DNA of 64,000 nucleotides from Cupriavidus respiraculi (GTDB taxonomy: Bacteria; Pseudomonadota; Gammaproteobacteria; Burkholderiales; Burkholderiaceae), in NCBI RefSeq assembly GCF_914271545.1, contig NZ_CAJZAH010000010.1, positions 1-64,000 on the forward strand, written 5' to 3'. Shown piece by piece: positions 26,882 through 38,440 of this stretch. The notes beneath the pieces are model-generated. The model worked only from the letters and a program-made list of their open reading frames with translations. It was not told the DNA's origin and made no database searches. Position 1 is the first letter of the stretch, and every line of letters starts with the position of its first letter. The position numbers and the translations under genes are program-made.

Positions 26882-27301
26882 ATTGATCTCCATCAGATGA
26901 CCGCATGGGGCGGCGCAAATGCCGGGTGAACCTTCGCATCGCGGTTGGAGCGAAGGCAGGACTCCACGTCCTTTGCTGCGGAAGCGATCCGCAGCCTGGC
27001 CAGGGCAATGATCAAGCGGATCCGGTCGCCCTTTTTGCCAACCGTATCGGCAAACCATTCGCTCGGCCCTCCCCGAGACACCTCGACGATCAGAGCGCCG
27101 GATTCCAATAAAACTTATGTCAAATCATGTAATCCTTTCTGAGGTGGCTTTCACTGTCGACGAACTGATCGCCGACGGGCCGCCGGTGAACGGGCGCAAG
27201 GTACGCGATCAAAAAGGCGGGCCTTCGTGACTTAGAGGCTTGACCCTCCAACCGTGGCAAGGTCCAAACTGCCGAGCGTCCCAACATGAAAGGAGTTTTC
27301 C
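26882..27301. other. Intergenic region between the RES operon and the copper chaperone
   Basis: No gene supported on either strand. It holds the divergent promoters for the antitoxin-like gene and the chaperone. ATGTCAAATCATGTAATCC near 27118-27136 resembles a CopR-like box but has one base too many between the arms. Confidence 0.4.
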
Positions 27302-27496
27302 ATGCAGTTCCACATCGATGACATGACCTGCGGCGGCTGCGCCCGTACGGTAACGAAGGCGATCCAGATGATCGATCCCACCGCCAGCGTCGTGACGGAT
27401 CCGCCGACCCGTCTTGTGAGGGTGCAAAGCTCGGCATCCGAGGAGCAGATCGTCACGGCCCTGCGCGAGGCCGGCTTCCCGCCCCGCGCACGGTAA
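27302..27496 (+). CDS. copZ: Copper chaperone (CopZ/HMA domain)
   Basis: 64 residues forming one heavy-metal-associated domain: MQFHIDDMTCGGCARTVTKA at the start has the CxxC Cu(I) site in the standard position, and ALREAGF near the end is also typical. Cytoplasmic; would deliver Cu(I) to CupA or to a regulator. AAAGGAG precedes the ATG. In C. metallidurans the comparable gene is cupC next to cupA; here it lies 1 kb from cupA on the other strand. A terminator follows. Confidence 0.88.
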   Translation: MQFHIDDMTCGGCARTVTKAIQMIDPTASVVTDPPTRLVRVQSSASEEQIVTALREAGFPPRAR

Positions 27497-27545
27497 TGCA
27501 TCCTTGCAGCCTCCCCGAGGCGCTTCGGTAGGCCGTTGTCCAGGA

Positions 27546-27574
27546 GGCGCCCCGGATACATGGGGGCGCCTTTT
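27546..27574 (+). terminator. Strong terminator after the copper chaperone gene
   Basis: GGCGCCCC (27546-27553) pairs perfectly with GGGGCGCC (27563-27570), followed by TTTT. Confidence 0.8.
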
Positions 27575-27845
27575 CATGCACAGTGTCAGCAAGCAGCGCC
27601 CACTCCCTCGGCGATGGCCACTATCCGCAGATTCAGCGTCAGCGATGTGTAGTCCGGCAGAATCTGGCACACCGTTGCTTGAGGCAACTACCAGAAAAGC
27701 AGATGCCCGCCCCTTGATGCTGTCGATGGCAACAGCAGAGGCGAGCGTGCTTGCACCTGCAGTCACCAGACGGGGTCCACAGACACATCAGCGGACGAAG
27801 CGTAGCCAATGGAGCCTCTTGTGCGCAGGCGTGCGCTACGCGAGC
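27575..27845. other. Spacer between chaperone terminator and ferredoxin 3' end
   Basis: No supported gene; convergent gene ends on each side. Confidence 0.4.
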
Positions 27846-28184
27846 TCAGTCGTTTTCCTTGGCGTGATTGATCGTGTACTTGGGGATCTCGATCGTCAGG
27901 TCTTCACCTGCCACGACGGCCTGGCAACTCAGGCGCGACTGCGCCTCCAGTCCCCAGGCTCGGTCCAGCAAATCATCCTCGCCCTCTTCAACCTCGTTGA
28001 GGGAATTAAAGCCCTTGCGCACGATGCAGTGGCAGGTCGTGCACGCCCCACTTTGATCGCAAGCGTGTTCAATCTTGATGCCATGGTCGAGCAACCCCTT
28101 GCAAATCGACGTGCCCGCCGACACGTTCAACACGGCGCCCTCAGGCGCCAGATCTGCATGAGGCAGCACTGTTAGTTTGGGCAT
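27846..28184 (-). CDS. fdx: 2Fe-2S ferredoxin, ISC type
   Basis: 112 residues, close to the Fdx of the isc operon: IEHACDQSGACTTCHCIVRKGF gives three cluster cysteines in C-x5-C-x2-C spacing, and the fourth is in SRLSCQAVV; the end EIPKYTINHAKEND is typical. It donates electrons for Fe-S cluster assembly in the cytoplasm. No other isc genes are nearby. It starts 12 bp after the cueR relic on the same strand, so it is probably read from the cupA promoter. Confidence 0.92.
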   Translation of the reverse strand: MPKLTVLPHADLAPEGAVLNVSAGTSICKGLLDHGIKIEHACDQSGACTTCHCIVRKGFNSLNEVEEGEDDLLDRAWGLEAQSRLSCQAVVAGEDLTIEIPKYTINHAKEND

Positions 28185-28196
28185 TTTGTCTCTCGC

Positions 28197-28470
28197 TCAG
28201 TGTGTGCAAGTGCATGACGCATCCGCGATAGCCGCTTTACCGCGCGCACGGCGAGGCCCCGCGCCGGTGCGCGCTCCTGAGCCCCAGCAGACCGCCAATC
28301 TCGGCCAGCGAATACCCGAGGTCGCAGGCGCGGCGAATAAAGTGCAACCCATGGATTTCAGTTGGGGTATAGGCACGGTGGCCGGAGTCGGTCCGGTCCG
28401 CCGCGGAATCAAGCCAATCCGCTCGTAGTGCCGAATCATCGTGGCCGACACGCGGGATGCTTTGTATGCT

Positions 28471-28484
<14 letters not shown>
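28197..28484 (-). pseudogene. cueR: Frameshifted MerR-family copper regulator (CueR type)
   Basis: The start reads [27 protein letters not shown], the MerR DNA-binding helices. Near 28395 the frame slips; in the next frame DSGHRAYTPTEIHGLHFIRR and DLGYSLAEIGGLLGLRS continue the CueR sequence. The last residues IADASCTCTH return to the first frame. The dimer helix is largely lost, so it is probably inactive. A sequencing indel would also explain the slip. It starts 14 bp inside the cupA 3' end. Confidence 0.75.
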
Positions 28485-31002
<2,518 letters not shown>

Positions 31003-31038
31003 GGTTTGCTTCCCATAGTTGAAACTCGATAGAAGCGC

Positions 31039-31069
31039 AGATTGATCCTTGCCATTGTGGGGAGGTCAA
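31039..31069 (-). promoter_or_regulatory. CueR-type promoter of cupA
   Basis: Minus strand: TTGACC (31064-31069), a 19-bp spacer (TCCCCACAATGGCAAGGAT) and CAATCT (31039-31044). The overlong spacer with a partial dyad CCTcCCC...AAGG is the mark of MerR-family copper activators. Confidence 0.7.
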
Positions 31070-31565
31070 GCGCTTCTTTTACTTTTCTGCACCGCATTGG
31101 ACTGCTCAGCAACGTACTCCAGCGCGAGCGCCTTGCACGTGCGCGGTCGCTGAGGGCGTGTCATCAACGTTGGAGCGTGCCCACAGCACATGCGCTGTGC
31201 GGCCGTCTGTGGCAGCCATACCCACTGAATCGCAATAACGCACGCTCGCAGTAGTTTCCTTCCGAGGACTGCTTGGCCTGGTCGTCGTTGTAACGCCTAG
31301 CCTCCCCAAAAACTTCTGCAGAGCCACTTCGGAAGGGCCGAAGTCCTGTGGCCCATCAATGGCTGGTGGGCTTCCCGGAGCCGCCAGAAGCCGAGCCGCG
31401 AATCTAAGACAAAGGAAAACCCCCCGGTATGAGCACCACGCGCACTCGCTCCACGCAGGCCGGCGGCCGGAGCGAGATGACAGACGAGGACCACGGAAAA
31501 GATCTAGGACTATGCCGAGGTAACAACCGCGGCGGAGGCCGCCATTGCGGACCCGCTGCGGGAGG
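31070..31565. other. Junction between cupA promoter and the copC stub
   Basis: About 500 bases with no supported gene. The copC homology begins abruptly at about 31566, so a recombination break lies here. No inverted repeats or transposase fragments were found. Confidence 0.4.
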
Positions 31566-31639
31566 CAGAGGGTGGATTGGCGCGCCGTGTCGTCTGACAC
31601 GCATCCGATCAACGGCAATATCGCGTTCACGGTGAAGTA
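31566..31639 (+). pseudogene. copC: 3' stub of copC (copy 2)
   Basis: The DNA reads WRAVSSDTHPINGNIAFTVK and a stop, matching the last 20 residues of CopC at 8327-8713. The rest of the gene is missing. Eight bases later copD copy 2 begins. Confidence 0.85.
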
Positions 31640-31647
31640 ATCCGCAG

Positions 31648-32565
31648 ATGGACTGGGCAACGGTTGCAGTGCGCTTCGCACTTTATTTCGATATGACAAC
31701 GCTGTTCGGACTGCCGCTGTTTGCTCTGTACGCCTTGCGCCGGGATGAAATGTCGTCAGGAATCGTCTCGAGCTTCGTGAGAATTTGCACGGCGCTCGGG
31801 GCGTTGGGCATCCTGCTGTCCTTGGCCAATATGGCGATTATGGCCAAAGGCATGACGGGTGCCTCGGCGTACTCCGAACTGCAAAGCCACGTGTTCGAGA
31901 TGATCTTGACAGGGACCGATTTTGGGGCGGCGTGGTCCATGCGGCTGGTTGCCCTGGTCCTCTGCGTGGTGGTTGCACTACTAGCCCGCCGACGGCCCGC
32001 GCTTCAGTTCGGCGTACTGGCTGCCGCGGCTGGGGTAGCCTTGTCCACGCTGGCCTGGGCCGGACACGGCGCCATGGACGACGGCATGCGCCGCTACATC
32101 CATCTCACCTCCGATATTGCGCATTTGATAGCCGCCGGCGCCTGGGTGGGTGCCCTTCTTGCCTTCGTGCTGTTGTCGCCCGCGTCAGCGACGCCCGCAA
32201 ACGCCGCCTTGCTGAGCCGCACCGCCAACGGCTTTGCCCACGTTGGCACCATCGTGGTTGCCACGCTGACCATCACCGGCGTGGTGAACTATGGGCTGAT
32301 CGTCGGTCCTGTATTGCCGGCTCTCACGCTCACCTCGTATGGTGGCCTGCTGCTGATGAAGCTGGGGCTATTCGGCGCGATGCTCGCCCTCGCTGCGGCC
32401 AATCGCTTTCATCACGGTCCACAGCTGGAGCGCGCCGTACGAAGCGGCGACTATGGTGGAGCGGTTCGGACGCTCCGACGCAGTCTGATGTTCGAGGCCA
32501 GCGCGGCGACGCTGATCCTCGCCCTGGTTGCCTCACTTGGGATCCTGTCCCCCTCGGATGGGTAG
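31648..32565 (+). CDS. copD: CopD inner-membrane copper transport protein (copy 2)
   Basis: 305 residues, the same length as copy 1 (8721-9638), with the same start MDWATVAVRFALYFDMTTLFG and the same key segments SELQSHVFEMI, GHGAMDDGMRRYIHLTSDIAHL and GAWVGALLAFVLL. With copA, copB and most of copC absent upstream, it lacks its usual promoter and partner genes, so expression is uncertain. Roughly eight membrane helices expected. Confidence 0.92.
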   Translation: MDWATVAVRFALYFDMTTLFGLPLFALYALRRDEMSSGIVSSFVRICTALGALGILLSLANMAIMAKGMTGASAYSELQSHVFEMILTGTDFGAAWSMRLVALVLCVVVALLARRRPALQFGVLAAAAGVALSTLAWAGHGAMDDGMRRYIHLTSDIAHLIAAGAWVGALLAFVLLSPASATPANAALLSRTANGFAHVGTIVVATLTITGVVNYGLIVGPVLPALTLTSYGGLLLMKLGLFGAMLALAAANRFHHGPQLERAVRSGDYGGAVRTLRRSLMFEASAATLILALVASLGILSPSDG

Positions 32566-32715
32566 CGCCGGGATTCGCTAGTCGCGCGGCTTTGCCGCTG
32601 TGGCAGCAAGGTTGGCGTCAAGCACGCCCTGCGACTAAGGCGCGACGCGGCGTTCGGCTGCGCGTCGCGCACCTCAGCGGACCATCGACAACTAAGCAGT
32701 CCACCGGCATCAAGC

Positions 32716-33243
32716 CTATTGCCGAGTCGCATACTGTTCTGTCGCCTCCCGCTGGGCGGCAGCCATCTTGTCTGGCCAGGTGCTCTTGATGTAGGCCAGC
32801 ACGGCGACAATCTCATCATCGGACATCGACTGACCGAATGCAGGCATGTCGCTGACGTAGCCTTCTGGCGCCGTCACGCCCGGAACGAGTCCATTCTTTG
32901 TAATCGCGAACAGCACGGCGTCCGCATGGTGCCAGGTATGTCCTGAAGCATCGTGTGGGGGGGCTGGCATGCGGCCATTCGGCAAGCGGTCGCGCCAATT
33001 GGGCTGTCCCTGAAGGTCTGCGCCATGACAGGATGCGCATGCCTGCGCGTACAGCTGCTTGCCTAGCGCAACACGTTCCGCATTCGAGGAATCGATATGC
33101 AATTGGCGCGTTTGACCCGGCCGGGTGTCGGCACGAGGCGCCCCCAGGTATCGCTTGGTCTGCAGGGCGACAACTGTGGCGGCCGCCGCGGCCAGCAACA
33201 GGAACGCAGCGATTCGCCAGCGCGATTTCTTTGACGCTTCCAT
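32716..33243 (-). CDS. copJ: Membrane-anchored cytochrome c, CopJ (copy 2)
   Basis: 175 residues: N-terminal anchor (about 9-27), haem site CASCH at 69-73, NGRMPAPPHDASGHTWHHAD and DMPAFGQSM with the likely distal Met. Third gene of the copF-copG-copJ operon, 48 bp after copG. The role in copper resistance is unproven; electron transfer to periplasmic copper enzymes or to CopG is the natural guess. Confidence 0.87.
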   Translation of the reverse strand: MEASKKSRWRIAAFLLLAAAAATVVALQTKRYLGAPRADTRPGQTRQLHIDSSNAERVALGKQLYAQACASCHGADLQGQPNWRDRLPNGRMPAPPHDASGHTWHHADAVLFAITKNGLVPGVTAPEGYVSDMPAFGQSMSDDEIVAVLAYIKSTWPDKMAAAQREATEQYATRQ

Positions 33244-33291
33244 ATTTTCCTCGTCCGCCTGGCAGCGCCAGGGCGAGACGCAGGTCGGGCC

Positions 33292-33708
33292 TCAGTCCTT
33301 GGAGAAAGGCTTGCCAGCGAAATCGACGGTTACCAGGCTACCGTCCATCTGCCCCATCCCGGGCGAATTGGCCGGCATGCCGGGTACCGCCACGCCCTTC
33401 AACGATGGCTTGGCGACGAGCTTGCGTATGGCAGTGGCCGGTACGTGACCCTCCACTACCTGCCCGCTGCCTTCAATCACCGCGGTGTGGCAGGAGGCCA
33501 GCTGTGCCGGGACACCAAGCTTGTTTTTCACCGCCGCGACATCGGACGAATTAACCACCTTGGTCGGCATGCCGGCCTGATTCACATGCTTGACCCACTC
33601 TTCACAGCAACCGCAGTTGGGGTCCTTGTACACGGTCAGCGCGGGCGAGGCGGCATATGCGCCGGCGCCGATGCTCAGCAACGCGACAGTGGTGAGGATA
33701 CGTTTCAT
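33292..33708 (-). CDS. copG: DUF411 protein CopG (copy 2) with intact cysteines
   Basis: 138 residues; signal peptide of about 19. The metal/redox site is complete: DPNCGCCEEWVKHV and ASCHTAVIEG. The C-terminal part holds Met motifs (VPGMPANSPGMGQMDG). CopG proteins are thought to interconvert Cu(I) and Cu(II) in the periplasm. It lies 64 bp downstream of copF and ahead of copJ. Compare copy 1, where both Cys are Arg. Confidence 0.92.
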   Translation of the reverse strand: MKRILTTVALLSIGAGAYAASPALTVYKDPNCGCCEEWVKHVNQAGMPTKVVNSSDVAAVKNKLGVPAQLASCHTAVIEGSGQVVEGHVPATAIRKLVAKPSLKGVAVPGMPANSPGMGQMDGSLVTVDFAGKPFSKD

Positions 33709-33772
33709 CGATACTCCAAAGAAAACACAATAGTTCTGCTAGTGGCGAAGCGCGCCAAACACCTGTGCCGCC

Positions 33773-36220
33773 TCACATTTCGGTCCGCCTCAATCGCAAC
33801 GCGTTCGTAATCACCGACGCCGAACTAAGGCTCATCGCTAGCGCGGCGATCATGGGCGACAGCAGCCACCCAGTAAATGGGTACAGCACCCCAGCGGCCA
33901 ATGGCACGCCCAGAGCGTTATAGATGAATGCGAAGCCGAGATTCTGCTTCATATTACGGATGGTCGCCTCCGAGAGGGCCCGTGCGCGCGCAATGCCTCG
34001 CAGATCGCCTTTAACCAGTGTCACCTGCGCGCTGTTCATGGCGACATCCGTGCCGGTGCCCATGGCAATCCCCACGTCCGACTTGGCGAGCGCTGGCGCG
34101 TCATTGATGCCATCACCGGCCATGGCAACGACCGCGCCGCCTTGCTGCAGCCGACTGACGAGATCCAGCTTGTCGGCCGGTTTTACCTCACCGTGGAACT
34201 CCGCAATACTGAGCTTCGCCGCGACCGCCTTGGCAGTGGCTACGCCATCGCCGGTGGCCATCACCACCCGAATTCCCTCTGCCTTGAGGCTGGCCAGCGC
34301 TTCGGGGGTGGAGCCCTTAACGGGATCCGAGACGGCTAGCATGCCGGCAAGGCGCCCGTCGACGGCCAAATACATCACGCTGGCGCCTTCCGCACGCAGC
34401 GCATCGGCTTGTCCCTGTAGCGCCTTGGTCTCGATGCCTTCAGTTTCCATCAGTGCGGTATTGCCGATGGCAAGCTTGCTGCCTCCGACCACACCGCGCA
34501 CGCCGATGCCGGTGCTTGACTCGAACTCATCGGCTTTCTCCAGGGCCAGGCCCCGGGCGCGGGCGCCCTCCACCAACGCGGCGGCCAGCGGGTGCTCGCT
34601 GCCCTGATCGAGGCTCGCCGCCAGACGCAGAACCTCCTCGTCGGGATAGCCGTTCGTGCCAATGGCCCGCTCGAAGGTGGGCCGCCCTTCGGTCAGCGTG
34701 CCCGTCTTGTCGACAATGAGCGTGGTCACCTTGCGCAGGTTCTCGATGGCAGCGGCGTCCCGGAACAGCACGCCATTGGTAGCGCCCTTGCCGCTCGCCA
34801 CCATGATCGACATCGGTGTGGCCAGGCCGAGCGCGCATGGACAGGCAATGATAAGCACGGCTACCGCATTGATAAGACCGAAAACCCAGCTCGGCTGCGG
34901 CCCGAACACACCCCAAGCGAAGAACGTCGCGATGGCGATACCGATCACACCCAGCACGAACACGCCAGCGACCTGGTCTGCCATGCGTTGCATCGGCGCC
35001 TTCGACCGTTGCGCCTGTGCCACCATCTGTACGATCTGAGAGAGTACCGTCTGGGACCCGACCTTCTCGGAGCGAATGACCAGGCTGCCGGACGCATTCA
35101 TCGTCGCGCCGATGACGCGGTCGCCAGCACGCTTGGTGACTGGCATCGGCTCGCCTGTGATCATCGATTCATCGACCGAGCTGGTGCCCTCGGTCACCAC
35201 GCCATCGACCGGCACCTTTTCACCTGGCCTGACGCGCAGCAGATCGCCGACATGCACGTGAGTCAGCGGCACATCGTCCTCGGCCCCGTCTGGCCCAATG
35301 CGGCGCGCGGTTTTAGGAGCGAGCCCGAGCAACGATTTGATGGCCGCCGAGGTTTGTGAACGCGCCTTAAGCTCGAGCAGCTGACCGAGCAGCGTAAGCG
35401 AAATAATCACCGCTGCCGCTTCGAAGTACACGCCGATCCGGCCATGGGCAGCAAACTCCTGCGGGAATACACCGGGGACTACCGTGGCCATCACACTGTA
35501 TAAATAAGCCGCGCCGGTCCCAAGTCCGATGAGGGTCCACATATTCGGACTGCGATGCACGACCGAATTCCCACATCGCTGAAAAAACGGCCAACCCGCC
35601 CATAGCACGACGGGCGTCGACAACACCAGCTCAGCCCAGCTCTGCGTCGACGGCGTCATCCAACCCAGACGATGCCCTACCATGGCGAGCCCAACCGTGA
35701 CGACCGTCAGTGGCAGCGTCCACCAGAATCGGCGGCGGAAATCCACCAGCTCCGGGTTTTCTTCCTCATCGAGGTCCGGCAGCAATGGTTCCAGCGCCAT
35801 GCCGCACTTCGGGCAGTTGCCTGGATGATCCTGGCGGATTTCTGGATGCATCGGGCACGTGTAGATGGTCCCGGGCGCCGTTGGCTCGGCAGCTGGCTCG
35901 GCCGGCGAGCCGGTGTATTTGACCGGATCCGCCTCGAATTTGTTGTGGCAGGAGGCGCTGCAGAAGTAGTACGGTCTGCCGGCGTAGGCAAGGCGGTACT
36001 TGGTGTCCGCCGACACCGCCATGCCGCAGACCGGGTCCTTACGCACGCCAGTGCCTGCGGCACTGTTGCCGCCTGACGCGCGATGGTGATCGTGATGATG
36101 GTGTTGGCCGGCGTCCTGCGCGCCAGGGTTGGGGGCAGAAGGCGCGCCATGGGCCTGGCACACGCCGTGTGGGGGATGGTCCTTGTCATGCCGCTCGTGA
36201 TCGCCGCCGGTTTCCTTCAT
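33773..36220 (-). CDS. copF: Copper-translocating P-type ATPase CopF with YHS and His-rich N-terminus
   Basis: 815 residues. The N-terminus is His-rich ([10 protein letters not shown]), then a YHS domain ([27 protein letters not shown]), then a heavy-metal-binding YTCPMHPEI ... [11 protein letters not shown] motif, in place of HMA domains. Core: TGEPMPV, CPCALG near 459, [14 protein letters not shown] near 502, ATGDGVATA and [16 protein letters not shown]. Exports copper (Cu(I), possibly Ag) from the cytoplasm. GGGAG precedes the ATG. First gene of copFGJ, driven by the MerR-type promoter at 36256-36286. Confidence 0.95.
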   Translation of the reverse strand: MKETGGDHERHDKDHPPHGVCQAHGAPSAPNPGAQDAGQHHHHDHHRASGGNSAAGTGVRKDPVCGMAVSADTKYRLAYAGRPYYFCSASCHNKFEADPVKYTGSPAEPAAEPTAPGTIYTCPMHPEIRQDHPGNCPKCGMALEPLLPDLDEEENPELVDFRRRFWWTLPLTVVTVGLAMVGHRLGWMTPSTQSWAELVLSTPVVLWAGWPFFQRCGNSVVHRSPNMWTLIGLGTGAAYLYSVMATVVPGVFPQEFAAHGRIGVYFEAAAVIISLTLLGQLLELKARSQTSAAIKSLLGLAPKTARRIGPDGAEDDVPLTHVHVGDLLRVRPGEKVPVDGVVTEGTSSVDESMITGEPMPVTKRAGDRVIGATMNASGSLVIRSEKVGSQTVLSQIVQMVAQAQRSKAPMQRMADQVAGVFVLGVIGIAIATFFAWGVFGPQPSWVFGLINAVAVLIIACPCALGLATPMSIMVASGKGATNGVLFRDAAAIENLRKVTTLIVDKTGTLTEGRPTFERAIGTNGYPDEEVLRLAASLDQGSEHPLAAALVEGARARGLALEKADEFESSTGIGVRGVVGGSKLAIGNTALMETEGIETKALQGQADALRAEGASVMYLAVDGRLAGMLAVSDPVKGSTPEALASLKAEGIRVVMATGDGVATAKAVAAKLSIAEFHGEVKPADKLDLVSRLQQGGAVVAMAGDGINDAPALAKSDVGIAMGTGTDVAMNSAQVTLVKGDLRGIARARALSEATIRNMKQNLGFAFIYNALGVPLAAGVLYPFTGWLLSPMIAALAMSLSSASVITNALRLRRTEM

Positions 36221-36255
36221 CGAATGACTCCCTTATCGTCCTGGTGCTACCGTGC

Positions 36256-36286
36256 AAGGTACACCTTCCAATCGTGGGAAAGTCAA
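36256..36286 (-). promoter_or_regulatory. CueR-type promoter of copF (intact)
   Basis: Minus strand: TTGACT (36281-36286), 19-bp spacer TTCCCACGATTGGAAGGTG, TACCTT (36256-36261). The dyad CTTTCC...GGAAGG is close to the known CueR operator. The start codon is 35 bp downstream. Confidence 0.8.
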
Positions 36287-36482
36287 GCTCCGCCACCGTG
36301 AATAGGCAGCATCGCGCGTCTGCCGGGGGAAATGTCCGGTCGGCACCGGCTTTTGGCGAGGGACACAGGATCGATGCTTGACGGGCGACCGCCAAGAAAA
36401 GCAATCGGCGCGGGACGAGGCCTCAGATATGAGGCCTCGTAGCGGTGCCAATTCACGTGTGTGAACACACCGCCGTGGTGGA

Positions 36483-36719
36483 TCATGCGCCGTCGGTGAA
36501 GGTGTCACGCTGTCCGGCCGCGTGGCTGCCATCGCTGAACGGATCACGCGTGCCCGTGGTATGTCCGCCGTCCGTGAACGGATCGCGGGTCCCCATCGCA
36601 TGCGAACCTTCGGTATAGGGATCGCGTGGTGTATTGCTGCCAGCTTGCGCGATGCCCGCGACGCCGGCCAGGGTTGTAACGGTCAGCGCCACAAGCGCGG
36701 TTTTCTTCAATGTAAGCAT
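36483..36719 (-). CDS. Small exported RDPFTDG-repeat protein (copy 2)
   Basis: 78 residues from ATG 36719 (GGAG six bases before). Signal peptide ends GIAQA. Repeat units: RDPYTEGSHAMGT, RDPFTDGGHTTGT, RDPFSDGSHAAGQ and RDTFTDGA. Same length and repeat phase as copy 1 (12915-13151). The DNA repeat is 39 bp. Acidic and His residues recur every 13 residues. Between copF and copH; a CopR-like box is 90 bp upstream. Function unknown. Confidence 0.82.
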   Translation of the reverse strand: MLTLKKTALVALTVTTLAGVAGIAQAGSNTPRDPYTEGSHAMGTRDPFTDGGHTTGTRDPFSDGSHAAGQRDTFTDGA

Positions 36720-36801
36720 GGTGTTCTCCGGGTGGATCAAGGCTCAGTGAGCCCGCAAATTCAGTCTAGAGTGCTGTACCCAACCACGGCCTGACGTCGC
36801 C

Positions 36802-36816
36802 ATTACAAGGCTGTCA
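36802..36816 (-). promoter_or_regulatory. CopR-like box before the RDPFTDG gene (copy 2)
   Basis: Gene-direction TGACAGCCTTGTAAT, an exact match to TGACA-N5-GTAAT, centred 90 bp before the start at 36719. Confidence 0.72.
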
Positions 36817-36852
36817 TGTCTCTGGCCGCTGCACCACTGGTCCCTTCGGGTG

Positions 36853-37323
36853 TCAGCCACCGGTAAAAAGTTTGCTTCGTTCGATGTCGATGCGCACACC
36901 CTTTGCATTGGGCATGGCCGGGAACAGGACGCCGAGATCGATGGAACCACCGCGAATGAACTCGGCGAATGTCCAGGTCGTTTCCTGAGCGCCGCTCTTG
37001 AACGTCACCGTATCGCCAGATCCCACCCTGACGTACTTCAGGTCCGGCGTAAGCGCGATGGCCCGCGATGCCGTGGTGGCAGGAGCCGGGCTGCCGAAGA
37101 GCGCCGCCTGCGGTCCCACGGATGTGGCGGATGTCGCGGCAGCCATCGCCGCAGGCGCGGCAGGCGCGGTCGGCGCGATGGCGGGCTCCGCGGCTTGTCG
37201 CTGGACGTGCTGCGCCCAGTTATCGCCCGCATTGGTTCTGGCCTTGTCCGTACTCCAGGCCGGCGACGTGTTCAGGACCGCCAGAATGGATAGCGCAGTC
37301 AGCGCGGCGGTGTTGAGGTTCAT
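36853..37323 (-). CDS. copH: Periplasmic copper-binding protein CopH (CzcE family), copy 2
   Basis: 156 residues from ATG 37323 (GGAG at proper spacing; an ATG twelve bases earlier is possible). Signal peptide ends SPAWS. An Ala/Pro-rich linker (APTAPAAPAAMAA) precedes the CzcE core SGDTVTFKSGAQETTWTFAEF, IDLGVLFPA and ERSKLFTGG. Same length as copy 1. Upstream is the CopR-like box at 37407-37421. Confidence 0.87.
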   Translation of the reverse strand: MNLNTAALTALSILAVLNTSPAWSTDKARTNAGDNWAQHVQRQAAEPAIAPTAPAAPAAMAAATSATSVGPQAALFGSPAPATTASRAIALTPDLKYVRVGSGDTVTFKSGAQETTWTFAEFIRGGSIDLGVLFPAMPNAKGVRIDIERSKLFTGG

Positions 37324-37406
37324 GATGCTCTCCATGGAGGTTTCGCGATTCGAAACGCTAGAGCGCAATGGTAGGTATCACCTCCTCACCAAGACGTTAC
37401 CCAGCG

Positions 37407-37421
37407 ATTACATCCTGGTAA
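37407..37421 (-). promoter_or_regulatory. CopR-like box before copH copy 2
   Basis: Gene-direction TTACCAGGATGTAAT, differing at two bases from the copA box, centred 91 bp before the copH start. Confidence 0.72.
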
Positions 37422-37661
37422 GGTCGCCGGCGCGCCGCCGCGCTGGGTGCGCTATGTCGGCGCCATGGTGCACGGCGGGGAGTTTGGAACAGAGCGCTCT
37501 CGCTCGCGCGGGCGCGTTTCGCGACCACCATATAGCTTGCCGCCGCAAAATAGGCTTGACCTTTGCCCCGTGGGATAGTCGATAGTTGCAGCGAAAGCGA
37601 CCGACATTGCAAAGCAAATCGCCGTAGGCGTCGGCGGCGTGTCAAGCTCGGAGGGGATCCG

Positions 37662-37868
37662 ATGAATGCCGCGACACCATCATTGTTTGACGATATCGTG
37701 GTCGTATTCCGGCGTGCATGTGAAGAGGGAAACTATGGCGTCGCCGATCACCTCCTAGCAGCTTTGGAATCAATGGCACGAGAGGGCGATGTGGCGCTGG
37801 ATGACGTTTATCTGTCTTTCGCGTCCCTTGCGCTAGGCCGTTGGCCCCGGCAGAGAGGCACGTGCTAA
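37662..37868 (+). CDS. Small hypothetical protein, tandem-helix type
   Basis: 68 residues beginning MNAATPSLFDDIVVVFRRACEEG, with DHLLAALESMAREGDVALDDVY in the middle; predicted largely helical and cytoplasmic. GGAGGGG precedes the ATG. I recall similar short proteins near metal-efflux genes of Cupriavidus but cannot name a family. It lies 92 bp before the cusD-like gene. Confidence 0.55.
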   Translation: MNAATPSLFDDIVVVFRRACEEGNYGVADHLLAALESMAREGDVALDDVYLSFASLALGRWPRQRGTC

Positions 37869-37960
37869 GTACGGACGATTACTCTGTGGCGAGCTGGCAC
37901 ATGGGCAAGTGCCGCTCATGGCAAAGCCTGCTAACATCCCGGTCGAAACGAGTGTCACAT

Positions 37961-38368
37961 ATGCGTATCTCCGTCCGCCGGCTTTGGTTTGCCGCATTCC
38001 TGTTGAGCGCTTTTCTGACCGTGCAACTGGCAGCGGCGGCTTACGCTTGCGCCGGCAGTCGCTATTCGGTCAGCGGCACGGAAGACATGGCCGGCATGAC
38101 GGAGTCGTGCCCGGAGATGGCCGCAAAAGCCGCTCCTGTCAATCATGTAGACCGGCACGATGGCTTGTGCCTGGAGCACTGCCAACTTGGTTCCAAGTCG
38201 GCCGACCACTCGACCCCCCAGATCCCCGCGTTTCAGCCGGTACTGGTCAACCTCGTAGAGCCGGCGCTGTTGCCGGTCTTTGCGATCCAGAAGGCGACGG
38301 CTGCCGATGCCATCCCGCGTGGGCCGCCCCGCCCGTTGCCGATTCTGAACTGCTGTTTCCGCACGTAG
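37961..38368 (+). CDS. Small exported Cys/His protein upstream of cusC (CusD-like position)
   Basis: 135 residues from ATG 37961. Signal peptide ends AAAAYA. The mature part has scattered Cys and His (YACAGSRYS, ESCPEMAA, NHVDRHDGLCLEHCQLG) and a basic end PPRPLPILNCCFRT. By position it matches cusD/silD-type genes that open cus operons in Cupriavidus. It may bind Cu or Ag; the function is not established. Confidence 0.6.
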   Translation: MRISVRRLWFAAFLLSAFLTVQLAAAAYACAGSRYSVSGTEDMAGMTESCPEMAAKAAPVNHVDRHDGLCLEHCQLGSKSADHSTPQIPAFQPVLVNLVEPALLPVFAIQKATAADAIPRGPPRPLPILNCCFRT

Positions 38369-38440
38369 CCTCCGAAGCAACGCCTGCTGTTGTGCCCTGA
38401 CTCATCGTCGTCGGGGCCGTCGTTGCTTTACGGAGGCTTT

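Noticed and set aside
27113-27136. ATGTCAAATCATGTAATCC as CopR-like box for the chaperone gene
   Set aside because: Arm spacing is six instead of five, and the distance to the start is about 170 bp.
27504-28175. 223-codon plus-strand frame
   Set aside because: Overlaps ferredoxin in antisense and begins before the chaperone terminator; no recognisable protein.
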